The notes under the pieces were generated by a model. It did not search any database. It was not told the DNA's origin and was given only the letters and a program-made list of their open reading frames with translations. A DNA stretch of 29,020 nucleotides from assembly GCA_010094025.1 (NCBI GenBank), contig ML991904.1, positions 1-29,020 on the forward strand, in the 5' to 3' direction. Of this stretch, positions 19,795 through 29,020 are shown piece after piece (within the stretch, counting starts at the first letter, position 1; each line of letters opens with the position of its first letter). The position numbers were made by a program, and so were the translations under genes. This DNA is from Viridothelium virens (Eukaryota; Ascomycota; Dothideomycetes; Trypetheliales; Trypetheliaceae).

Positions 19795-21582
19795 ATGGAA
19801 AAACAATATGTCTCGGATCGTCCGGTCAAATTGTCATGTGATGAAGATTTTAGTGTTGAGTTCGGTAGCGATGCAATCGTGGAGCAGCTCTCTCGGCTTG
19901 GGTTGACCTACATCGCACTTGTTCCTGGGTCAAGCTATCGAGGAATTCACGATAGCTTGATCAACTACAACGGCAACAAAGAGCCTCAGATGTTACTTTG
20001 CCTTCACGAAGAGCATTCAATAGCCATTGCTCATGGCTACGCAAAAGTCACCGAGCGACCAATGGCCGCTGCCGTGCACGCCAATGTTGGTCTTCAACAT
20101 GCTGCAATGGCGATTTATAACGCGTTCGCAGATCGGACCCCCGTAGTCGTGCTAGGAGCCACCGGTCCAGTGGACAATGCCAAGAAGCGTCCTTGGATTG
20201 ACTGGATTCATTCCGCCACCGACCAAGCAGCGATAGTCCGGCCATACACCAAATTCGACGATGAACCGCGATCTGTCAACGCTGCTCTGAATAGCTTGCT
20301 TCGCTGCGCATCTCTCTCTATGGAGAAGCCTTGCGCGCCCACTTATCTGTGCATGGACGTACGTCTGCAGGAAGACAGGATCGACCCAAATACTCTTAAA
20401 TTCCCAAAAGCCGACAGATTCCTGCACAAGGGGTTGGTCGGACCATCACAGAAGGATATCAACTCGGTCACTGCGGAGCTTCGATCGGCAAACAGGCCGC
20501 TTTTTCTTTTCGGTAGAGTCGATCGTTCCCAGGAAGGTTGGCAGGACCGCATCTCGCTTGCGGAGATATGCAAAGCCCGTGTCATGACAGATCTGAAGCA
20601 GGCATGCGCCTTTCCAACGGCACATGCACTTCATGCTTGCCCACCGGGCGTTTTCAACTCTCCACGTGCGTCCGAGACGATTCGAACAGCGGACTTGATT
20701 ATATCCTTCGACTGGATTGACCTGGCAGGCACACTAAGTGCGGCCTGGGGCGATGCAGAGCCTTCCAATAGGATTGTACACATCAGTCTCGACAGCATCC
20801 TTCACAACGGTTGGTCAAAAGATCACTTTGGCCATCCGCCGGTTGACATTCCCATATTCGCGGACCCAAATAATTCTGTGAAGTGTCTCCTGCAGGAACT
20901 TCGATCTGCTCCGCTCGAACCATTCGTCACATGGGCCGAAACATCTCAGCCCCTGCCATCATCCAACGGCGAAAAGACGACCGAGAAAATTTTCATGAGT
21001 GATCTTGCGTCCGTACTCTATACAGTCTTGCCCCCTGACGACATGTGCCTGGTCCGAGTGCCGCTTGGTTGGAGGGGCGATGACTTACGCGCGACACATC
21101 CTCTTAGCTTCTTAGGCCAAGACGGCGGAGCCGGCATCGGGTCTGGGCCGGGTCAAGCCGTTGGTGCTGCGCTCGCGCTCAAAGACTCCCCCTTGGTTCC
21201 GGTAGCTATTCTAGGAGACGGTGACTTCCTTATGGCATCATCTGCACTATGGACCGCTTCTCGATATCGGTTGCCGCTTCTGGTGATAGTTGCAAACAAT
21301 GCATCCTTCTTCAACGATGAGGTCCATCAGGAGCGTGTCGCGCGTGAGAGATGTCGACCTCTAGAAAACAAGTGGATCGGCATCAGGTTGGACGATCCGC
21401 TGCCAGATATAACGCAAAATGCGAAGAGCTTTGGACTATCCACTCCTGCTGGAGGCCAGGTCAAAAAGAAGAGCAAGTTAGGAGATGTACTCCTGAAAGC
21501 AGTCCAAGAAGCGAAAACGGGAAAGGCGGTACTTGTGGATATGCAGGTGTTGCCTGATGGGTACGGGGCTACAATGAAGTAG
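19795..21582 (+). CDS. thiamine-diphosphate-dependent decarboxylase/carboligase (acetolactate synthase/benzoylformate decarboxylase superfamily)
   Basis: Single exon, 595 residues. The frame is open further upstream, but only from a TTG at 19729. The first ATG (19795, context AGAATGG) also aligns best with the family start. The N-terminal pyrimidine-binding domain has the proton-relay glutamate in LHEEHS (Glu73) and NVGLQHAAMAIYNAFADRTP. A central domain covers about 205-375. The C-terminal domain carries the ThDP/Mg motif GDGDF (474-478) through NN at 501-502. GQDGGAGIGSGPGQAVGAALAL precedes it. Such enzymes break or form C-C bonds next to a carbonyl; the substrate is unknown. There is no targeting peptide, so it is probably cytosolic. 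The complete lack of introns among intron-rich neighbours, and motifs that remind me of bacterial members, suggest possible transfer from bacteria (inference). Confidence 0.9.
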   Translation: MEKQYVSDRPVKLSCDEDFSVEFGSDAIVEQLSRLGLTYIALVPGSSYRGIHDSLINYNGNKEPQMLLCLHEEHSIAIAHGYAKVTERPMAAAVHANVGLQHAAMAIYNAFADRTPVVVLGATGPVDNAKKRPWIDWIHSATDQAAIVRPYTKFDDEPRSVNAALNSLLRCASLSMEKPCAPTYLCMDVRLQEDRIDPNTLKFPKADRFLHKGLVGPSQKDINSVTAELRSANRPLFLFGRVDRSQEGWQDRISLAEICKARVMTDLKQACAFPTAHALHACPPGVFNSPRASETIRTADLIISFDWIDLAGTLSAAWGDAEPSNRIVHISLDSILHNGWSKDHFGHPPVDIPIFADPNNSVKCLLQELRSAPLEPFVTWAETSQPLPSSNGEKTTEKIFMSDLASVLYTVLPPDDMCLVRVPLGWRGDDLRATHPLSFLGQDGGAGIGSGPGQAVGAALALKDSPLVPVAILGDGDFLMASSALWTASRYRLPLLVIVANNASFFNDEVHQERVARERCRPLENKWIGIRLDDPLPDITQNAKSFGLSTPAGGQVKKKSKLGDVLLKAVQEAKTGKAVLVDMQVLPDGYGATMK

Positions 21583-22243
21583 CTTTCGCATTGCCTATAG
21601 CTCACGCTTGTCATGTAGAAATCTTTACCTCCATCGTCTCATCAGCTGCTGGCATGGGACTGTGTATACAGATTCCTTGAATTGCTTGCGTTGACCAAAG
21701 CAAGACGCGGAAGAGCATTTAGGTAGCGGGGCCACAAGATCATCTCGGCAGACACGCGGGTTTGACACCACGGCTCCGTGAGCTCCTCAAATGGTGGTGT
21801 GCCAAGGGCAAGTCAGTATCAGAAGGCCGATCAGCTATCAAAGAATAAAGCTACACATTAGAATGCATGAGCGAGGGTTGATCCACGTCGTTCTTCGGTT
21901 GAAGGCTGGCTCTCACTGGTCCTGTCCGGCTTAATTTTATCATTCACAAGATTCACAATCATCATGAATAACACGAGTATCAATCCTAGCTGATATTTCC
22001 ATTCCTGTTCGAAATTTATTCCCGGGAAACCCTGCGGGCCTACTCGGTTTTACACACCCCAACCCGCCAAGTCATTTCTGGAACCCCCACGCGAGGCCCG
22101 CCACTCGTTAACCCTGACTCCATGTTAGGATACCAAAAATGATGAAGACCCAGAAGAGATCTTAGTCTTGTTCGTAACCGATTAAAAGACTCGGTGAAGT
22201 AAGACTTTGTCGCCAAATGGTCTCTAGAACTTGACAGCAAACC
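21583..22243. other. convergent intergenic region
   Basis: The ThDP gene ends at 21582 and the P450 ends at 22244 on the other strand, so this 661-bp stretch should hold both 3' untranslated regions. No further gene is seen. Confidence 0.5.
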
Positions 22244-24404
22244 TTATGCTGAGTGCGCGTAATGTTTTGGAGTCTCGCGCTTTCTCACATGGAAAGCCAG
22301 AAGGGGATGAGGAATCCTCAATGGTCCCCATGCAAAAGAGGTGGGTATGTTGTCCCTAGCGAGCTTGAAGTCGTAGTCCATTATCAAGTGTGCAATGATC
22401 ATCTTGCTCATGTCAGCGACATAGAACCGCGCAGGACTAAGCAATCGTGTCAGTACTCCTTCATCCGAGACAAGATGAATTGTCTTTGAGGATTCCCGGC
22501 CACCCCGGAGGCCGTCTTTCCAAGGGAGACAACCTACCATGCCTGCTTTACCGAACCCCAAAAAGGAAATTGCCAGCTAGGATGGGAGAATCGGGATTCG
22601 GAGCGTGTACCCTCACTGCCCTGTGAGGCGAAGCGAAAGCCATGGAAGGTCTCAGCATCGTCGTAGTTGGCAGAATCCGTCATCTGTGCTTTCTGTGGAA
22701 CCACTATCCAGTTGTCCGGCGGGACGTGGGTACCGTTGGAAAAGGTAAAAGGTGACAATACTTTCCTTGGCATACCAACTGCAGGTTTGTCAGTCACTCG
22801 GATCGAACAAGGGATTCATTCTACAGATTGGTATGGGAGCTATACAGATGGTCACGGGGTTCAGCCGTCCGGTCTCTTTGAGGAAGCTGTCAAGGAGAGG
22901 CAGTTCGTTGTTTTTATTGTTCAGATGAACTCCACCCGATTGCAGCAGCTCATCCCGCAGAGACGGCAGGTATTCTGGATGCATGCAAAGGTTGTACATA
23001 GCGAAGGAAATCAACTGCTTTCACGTCAGGATCGTACTTCCGTTGACACGTACTGAGAGACATACCATCGGCATCTGATAGCCTGAACCAAAGATGTAAG
23101 CCAAAGTCTGTTGAGCAACATCCTCGGCCGAAGCTCGTCTTTGAGACTGAATGATCCATTGAATTGTATCCATCTTTACAGCCGCTTCAGCTAATTGAGA
23201 TATCGAGATTGTTCTGATTGCCTGCTTACCGGTCCTTGGTCTTTAATTATATTGGCACCCAGACGCTTTTTGGCCAATGAAACGAGATATTTAGTGACAT
23301 TTTGTGTCACCCGAGTTGCCTTCATAAACAGCCAGCCTACCAAACTGTGGTTGAAGTATTAGCTTGCTCACATCTTCAAGATCAATCAACGTACGGAAAC
23401 AGAAATTGTGGTGTGAACTGTAATATCTCTTCACAGATTCCTGACCAAGTTAGATACTTTACTACGTTCTCGAAAAATTCCGAGTCACTCGCTGGCATCT
23501 GGTAAGCCTGATTTCTCTACGAAAGACCCTTGGGTTCTTCCTACCTAATTCGTCGCCGACTAGAAGTATGTTATTGATTCGTATGGTTAGTCTATTGATC
23601 GTGGATCGAGCAGTGACTTCTGTCCATCCTGTAGAATAATGTCAGCATGAGCCGTTCATCCTCGCGCTATCGCTTTCAAGTATGAGGTACTGACCGTCTT
23701 TCGTATTTTGACTTTGTAGCTCTCTGGTCAAGGCTTCTTTTAGTCTTCGTTGTAGAAGAGGCTGTAGACTTGGGAGATGCAGCCTGGCGTGGTATCGAAA
23801 GACTTTTTGAGAAAGACTGCCGTCTCTATCCATACCATCAAGCTTCAGACCGTCTACAGTCTGTTCTGGGAACGCCCTCTGTTTTCTTTTCATCAGCACC
23901 AAAACACCGGATTACAAGGCCGAAGGAATACTGACCTCCCATAGTGCCTCTCGAAGGGAAATCTGATGGATCGACGTATTGGTCAACTCTTCTACTAGCT
24001 TTTTCGAAGAGACGCAGACTTGATACCGCCGCAGAAAGGGTATCATGTAAGATGTTCCGCCACCCTGAAAACCACATCAATCTAGGAAACCAGTTGAGGT
24101 ATATCAAAGGTACTTTTGTATATGCTTCTTCGTAAATTTCCTGGGCTGCGTAACAATAACGGATGCCTGTGAGCCACTTCCCAATAATCGAATCTGTTCC
24201 AATAACTCCGACGCCTTTCTAAGATCCATTCAGTCTATGTCTTAATAACCTTGGAAAACAACCACCACTTCTAGTGGGAAAATAACGCACCGGGCAGCGA
24301 ATTTTGGAGGTTAGCAGCATCTTCCTAGCCTCCCATAAGGCAATCACTAATAACGAGAAATACAACAGCAACCATTCATCATACCCGCTCTTCATGAATG
24401 CCAT
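22244..24404 (-). CDS. cytochrome P450 monooxygenase with atypical heme loop
   Basis: Eleven exons: 24404-24291, 24218-24114, 24064-23936, 23878-23695, 23628-23545, 23491-23395, 23344-23230, 23173-23066, 23014-22846, 22778-22538 and 22436-22244. The ten introns are 49-101 nt, several with CTGAC branch sites. Phases close to 512 residues, normal for a fungal P450. An N-terminal membrane anchor (EWLLLYFSLLVIALW) places it in the ER. The helix K motif ExxR is ETGR (359-362). PERF-like FHGFRF follows. The heme cysteine is Cys449 in FWGSVKQACPARF, split by the last intron (TG|T). The I-helix reads AYIFGSGYQMPM instead of AGxDT. It is a monooxygenase of unknown substrate. Intron 7's acceptor (AAG) and the start (24404 or 24395) are the least certain points. 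Confidence 0.87.
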
Positions 24405-26417
24405 AGACTGATAAGCTATTATGTAGTGAAGACTCAAATCACCCGGAAGCTGCTGTTGATACAGGGTGGTTGGAATGGGATCTGACGTGTCTAAAGAAGA
24501 TTACCCTGGAATGCCGGCAGGCGACAAAGTTCGATTTACACAATAAAATTTATCTTGAAGTATCTACCCCTAGCCTTATTAATATCAGACCGTCTCCAAA
24601 CTAGGATGACACGTCATGGCTACTGTAACGTGATTAGTCTATATTAAGAAGCGGATCATCTGTGACGGATTGGAGCGTATCAATGTAACCATCCGATCAT
24701 TTGCATCCAAGGAGGTTAGATGTTTCATATTATAACATCAGCCTTTCATCTTTCCATAGGCTTGAGGCTAGTTCTCTACTACACCAGGCACGGGCAGGTT
24801 TAGCTGGTTGAAGTTTGTCTTGCCTATCAGTAATACTACAAAGGCTCCCGGATTCACAACATAAAGCAAATGCCGCAAAAATCTATGTGACAGAAATAAT
24901 TCTCCCTCTAATATGGGTCTTACAAGGAGTTCTCTGTTGGGCGCAACTGACGACATGTTGCAGTCAATAGTGCTGGTAGGAATGCAAACAATTTCAGCTT
25001 GCTCAACCACACGGTTGCCCGCAAACACATGCATGCTGGCTTGAGTTGTATTGAATGCTAGCTGTTGCTTTAATATGGCAAGTTCCGTCCAACCATTTTG
25101 TGTCATTTCGTATGTGACACGTTTACATTCTTCTAACCTTCAGCTCCTCCATCAAATCTTTCAAGTCTCTCGTCATGATATAAGTGCATTAGACCAACAA
25201 AGATGTGAGACATCAATATCCAGCGCGATATCAGCACTAGAGTAGGTCGGTGCAAGGGATAACATGAGTTGTCTTAATCATGTACCATTCACGAGAGAAG
25301 GAATCCGAAAATGATGCCGAAGCGCGTTATGCAGCCTAAGCCTTCAAACGGTGCATCTAGGCTCTCAGATTTGCCTTTTTCACGCTTGAAAGACGATGCA
25401 AGTTGCCATTCTCGATGCGCGATTAAATCTTCTTTCCTGCAGTGGAACATCACGTAAGCCAGTACCCAAGACAACACCCGGACTCCACACTGTATCGTAT
25501 CAGATGAACGACCCAATGCATTGGCACACCTATCACTAACCTTGTCTCACTGGTTCTGGGGTTCCGGTGTAGATAATGCTGTGTGGGACTCTGCAGACTC
25601 CTTCACGGATCTGCAAACAGCTTCTTGGAATAAACCCATGGCTGAATGACCGAATCACAATGAGGTTATACCTTTGAGTTTGGTAGTCTCGAAAGACTTA
25701 GATCGCAATCGAAAGCGCCAAAATTGCACTTAGAGACGTACCAGTGGCTATTTCCCCCCCTTTTTTTTCTCTTGTGTTTATCTAAAAAGGCCCAGTCTCA
25801 TAAGCTATCAACTCGTCTGCAAGCTGGGAAACTTCCTCGAAGCAACTTTCACAGAGCCCACGATCGAACGTACATGCCAGTGTGACAGATATTGGCTGGA
25901 TAACTCCTATTTCAAAATTCAGATTCCACCAGACTTGGATCACCATGAACATGAACCATGAGAAAAGCAAGTCTTTGAATGGGTAGCTGAGCAATAAGGG
26001 GAGAGAAATAGTATCATTACTCAAGCTACAGGATAAGTACGTATAATCGTGGCAAAGTGCTTCATTGAGCTTATCTAGTCCTCAAATCTGGGTTAGCGGT
26101 ACCAGTCCTCGCCATCCTGCGAGATGTGAAGATTACCTACGCGAATTTATGTGGGTAGACTTTTCTATCACTTGTGCCTGAGTCTTAGACTTCATGGAAG
26201 GAAAGACCCTTGAATGTAGAGCGCGAAAAGTTGAAAGCAACGTGACGATGATACGTTAACTTTGCCCGACTCTGGTCAGCAATTGATACTGTGGCAAACC
26301 AAAGCTAAAATGTAGCTTCGCAATTATGAGATCGATTTTGACAGAGCGTTTGAGTCGACAGAAAGTATGGTTGTCGCCGTTTCTCAAGTTTGAGCTCATA
26401 TCCTCCGATGTCTACGT
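24405..26417. other. ~2 kb between P450 and rhodopsin-domain gene, no clear gene
   Basis: This should contain the P450 promoter. A minus-strand open frame at 24768-25106 is listed separately. Another at 25782-26024 has a hydrophobic stretch (LLFSWFMFMVIQVWW) but no ATG at its start. A frame at 25289-25516 also begins at TTG. These may be exons of a degenerate or unrecognised gene, but I could not join them with credible splice sites. Confidence 0.4.
24768..25106 (-). CDS. hypothetical protein or 3' exon of unrecognised gene
   Basis: This is a 112-codon frame from a true ATG at 25106. The composition looks protein-like, for example RELLVRPILEGELFL, SHRFLRHLLYVVNPGAFVVLLIG and LNLPVPGVVEN at the end. 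I do not recognise the family. The upstream minus-strand sequence (25107-26230) holds further short frames that might be earlier exons. It lies just upstream of the P450, in the same direction. It could equally be a chance frame. Confidence 0.3.
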   Translation of the reverse strand: MTQNGWTELAILKQQLAFNTTQASMHVFAGNRVVEQAEIVCIPTSTIDCNMSSVAPNRELLVRPILEGELFLSHRFLRHLLYVVNPGAFVVLLIGKTNFNQLNLPVPGVVEN

Positions 26418-28024
26418 CTAATCTCCTGGGAGAGGAATGCCGTTTAGGGGATTCATCTCTATAGCACCACTACCAGCAATCCGTGTCTTTGTCGTAAGAT
26501 GACCTCCTAGCTCGATATCGTGAATACTGCTGAAGCTAGAGGCTTCCCTAGATATTTCTCTAGGCTCACCTTCGTTCAGATTCTTGAAGGGATGCTTGTG
26601 AGGGTCAGAAGCCAGAGGTGTCGTACTCGAACTACTACGTCCTGTCCCGAAAAGTCGCATCTTGAATGAAAGTAGCGAGTCAATGATGCTAAAATCCGGG
26701 AACTTGCTACGGACGAGTTTTGACAACGAGGGCATACAGGAAGCAATGACGCCAACGCTTATTTCAGAGAGGCTAAATCGATGTTAAACAAGATCGGCGA
26801 CGTAGAGGTGGTATCATACTGACAGGCAGATGTTTACCGGTATTGAAACCCACGTAGCATCAGCGGTATTGTTCAGTCGGATCTTGTAATAGAGGCCGAA
26901 GAACGAGGAAATACATGCGCTGTGCGTCAACATCAGCGAGGTTACGAACGAATGGGTGAAGACGCTCAACAAACATACGCAAAGCCCGTAAGGAAAACTA
27001 GGAACACGCCCAGTTTGCGACGGCCGGAAAGCTTCAATTTTGCAAGTCCCAACATCGGGAGCACAAACGTGTATATATCAATACCAAAACTAGTCGCTGT
27101 GATTGGAATTGATAAATAATGAAGGGGCTTTAGATCCCGTGGATCCTGACCCATCTCAAGCCATGATTCACCAGGATGAGGGGTTGCCAGGGCAAGCTGA
27201 GCTATTAGGAAACTCGGAAACGTGATAGCCGTGAAGACGAGTCCAGCATAACACAGAATCCGTAACCACTTGAAAGGCCGGAAAAGTTGTAGGTAGAAGA
27301 TAAAAAACGTGATTTTAGCGAATGGAAGAATCAGGGTGGCGAACCAGTTCAGAATGTAGACGTTCTACGGGACGATGTCAGACTAGTCGCTTCCCTCTAA
27401 ATATGGGAATAGCCCGACCTACCACTGCAAACCATGGCTCAACCGAGTCAAGGACAGAAATGTCCCAGGCGTGTCTCCCATACTTCCCCTTGGTAATAGC
27501 TAGATCAGGTATCAGAATTGGCGACTACGCCTTCGTTGTTTGTAAGGCATACCGAGAGTCGTGATTACCCAGTGTGTAATGGCACCAAACTGCGGAACCA
27601 AAGGTCAACAGTTCTTCTGCGTATGGCAATTAGTAGTCGAAAAATCAAAAGCATTCCTTACCGCCGCAAGGAAAGAGGTCACTGTAGCTGTATCAGTCTT
27701 TTTTTCATGTCGGTCAGGAGAGTAAAGTTCCTTACAATCATCCCACGAGCGTTGACCGATTATACGGAATTTCGTATGAAGTCTGACGACAAGAAGTACC
27801 AGCATCGTAGGTAGTATAACTCCACCAAAAATGATAAAAGACTTTCCAAAATTCGGTGGATCAATGAAATTCGACTCTACACCCGGCGGAGGGGGGACGA
27901 GGGGGTACTGGGCAAGCAAGGAGTCGGGTGGATGATCTGGTGTAGACATGGCTGGAGTAAGATTCCAAAAATCTGAATGTTCAGTCGATACTTGCTGCCA
28001 GTCTAAGTCGTGGAGGGAATCCAT
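26418..28024 (-). CDS. fungal rhodopsin-domain (Pth11-like) integral membrane protein
   Basis: Seven exons: 28024-27736, 27687-27662, 27589-27553, 27499-27423, 27364-26979, 26919-26824 and 26772-26418. Introns are 48, 72, 53, 58, 59 and 51 nt. Phases close to 421 residues, or 396 if the in-frame ATG at 27949 (context GCCATG) is used. The protein has about seven membrane spans: VILPTMLVLLVVRLHTKF, then FGAITHWVITTL, WFATLILPFAKITFFIFYLQLF, AGLVFTAITFPSFLIAQLAL, FGIDIYTFVLPMLGL and VFLVFLTGF. It has the RSWDD-type loop, the ending VGVIASCMPSLSKLV, and a long Ser/Thr-rich cytosolic tail. The family (fungal rhodopsin domain) contains putative surface sensors; function here is inferred. Exon 2 is only 26 nt and its boundaries are less certain. 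Confidence 0.83.
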
Positions 28025-28740
28025 TTAGGAATGGGCTCACTCAAGAGAAATTTGAATGCCTATCCCGACTCATTGATCTCGGCCTTGGCCCCATCCTCAA
28101 GTAGGACATAGCAATGCAGTGCTTGGACCAGAAGCGGAAAATTGAAATGCATCCATGGCGCATAAAGGTGAGAAAGCTGAGGCAGGAAAAGAAAGATTTG
28201 TCTGACCGGGCTAGCCATGCAGGCTAACATCGAAGCGACAACGGTGCATCCATGATGTCGAAAGCTTCCGAAAGAGAACACGACTGAGCAAGCGCCAACA
28301 TTGTCTCAAATTCGTGTACAGAGCAGGAGCATTTACCACCAATGGTACAGTGGCTGAACGTGCCGTCGGAGTGTCAGAACGTCGATCGAGATGACAGACA
28401 ACATCATTCGCCATCAACACGGGGACGACCGTCCTTCAGCCTTAAACCGCGGTATCATAGGAAGACTAAGTTTGCACGAACGCTACCGGCTTCCAACGAT
28501 TTCACGGAAAGCCCTCGTCCCAGGGACTGACGGTGATGCAAGTAGCCGCTGTTGCCTACGTGAGGCGATATTGGCTACGACAGAGTACCCGACGCCATCG
28601 CCGATACACGATGGACCAGTCAATGTGCTGCTGGCTATAGAATCATTGCGTGTTGAATCTTATTTGACAAGGGAAGGCTCTTGAATTCTGAGAAATTCCA
28701 TGTTGATGTTACTACAGATTCAGACTGGGCAACGATAGGC
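28025..28740. other. upstream of rhodopsin-domain gene, no gene recognised
   Basis: This contains the presumed promoter of the minus-strand gene. Open frames at 28060-28281 (minus) and 28391-28684 (plus) overlap others and show no family pattern. Confidence 0.45.
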
Positions 28741-29020
28741 GCGATACGTATCGTACGATAAGCCCTATCGTACGATAAATTACCGCGATATCGCCGATAT
28801 CATCAGCGCCGACACAATTATCGTAATAAAATAAAATTCCTCCCCTTAATATGCTATTGTATGAGATAATTTACTCTAAATTATATAATTAATCTTTTAA
28901 AATATTTGATCTTTTTTAATCCTTTAAAAATTCTTAAAATTTAACAGTATCTGGATTAAGCTGTGCTTTATCCTAAAAAATTGTATAACGCATATTAAAA
29001 AATACCTATTCTAGTTTATT
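28741..29020. other. palindrome cluster followed by strongly A+T-rich DNA, probable transposon-derived block
   Basis: The perfect 12-bp palindrome TATCGTACGATA occurs twice (28749-28760 and 28766-28777), overlapping another palindrome CGATACGTATCG (28742-28753). From about 28805 the sequence turns abruptly A+T-rich, with many TTTAAA/TTAAAAT runs and no open frame. This looks like RIP-mutated repeat DNA or an element end. The element type cannot be decided because the window stops here. Confidence 0.5.

Noticed and set aside
1-29020. CRISPR arrays, rRNA or tRNA genes
   Set aside because: None seen on either strand; CRISPR is not expected in a fungal nuclear genome.

Overview
The window looks like a filamentous ascomycete (Pezizomycotina, possibly Eurotiales). 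The genes carry short spliceosomal introns (about 47-101 nt, GT-AG, mostly with CTRAC-like branch sites). The gene families are typical of moulds: GH43 secreted hydrolases, an MFS sugar transporter, a multi-exon P450, a Pth11/rhodopsin-type membrane protein, and a PNP/ankyrin NLR-like protein. Copia LTRs and a Tc1/mariner-type MITE are scattered between them. Exon maps below were built by hand from splice signals, reading phase and family resemblance. No search was run.

Left part (1-4110): the 3' end of a Ty1/copia element with its 3' LTR runs directly into a PNP-helical-ankyrin gene. That gene has lost its first ~25 codons but is otherwise open over two introns. Next comes a non-coding stretch with a frameshifted type-B carboxylesterase scrap.

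Middle part (4234-15108): two intact secreted GH43 enzymes (arabinanase-like, exo-galactanase-like) flank a decayed secondary-metabolite region. That region holds an ER-KR-ACP remnant of a reducing polyketide synthase, split by a 212-bp solo LTR with perfect 5-bp target duplications. It also holds an intact short-chain dehydrogenase, a 405-bp MITE, and a BBE-like FAD oxidase missing its centre. All genes here are on the minus strand.

Right part (17098-28024): a sugar-type MFS transporter (minus) and an intronless ThDP-dependent carboligase/decarboxylase (plus) diverge from a 1.1-kb shared promoter region. The ThDP gene converges with an 11-exon P450 that has an unusual heme loop and I-helix. 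A seven-exon fungal rhodopsin-domain protein follows. Transporter, ThDP enzyme and P450 could form a small metabolic unit, and this is the best candidate here for something not described. The last ~280 bp change abruptly to strongly A+T-rich DNA preceded by 12-bp palindromes, probably the edge of a transposon-derived block.
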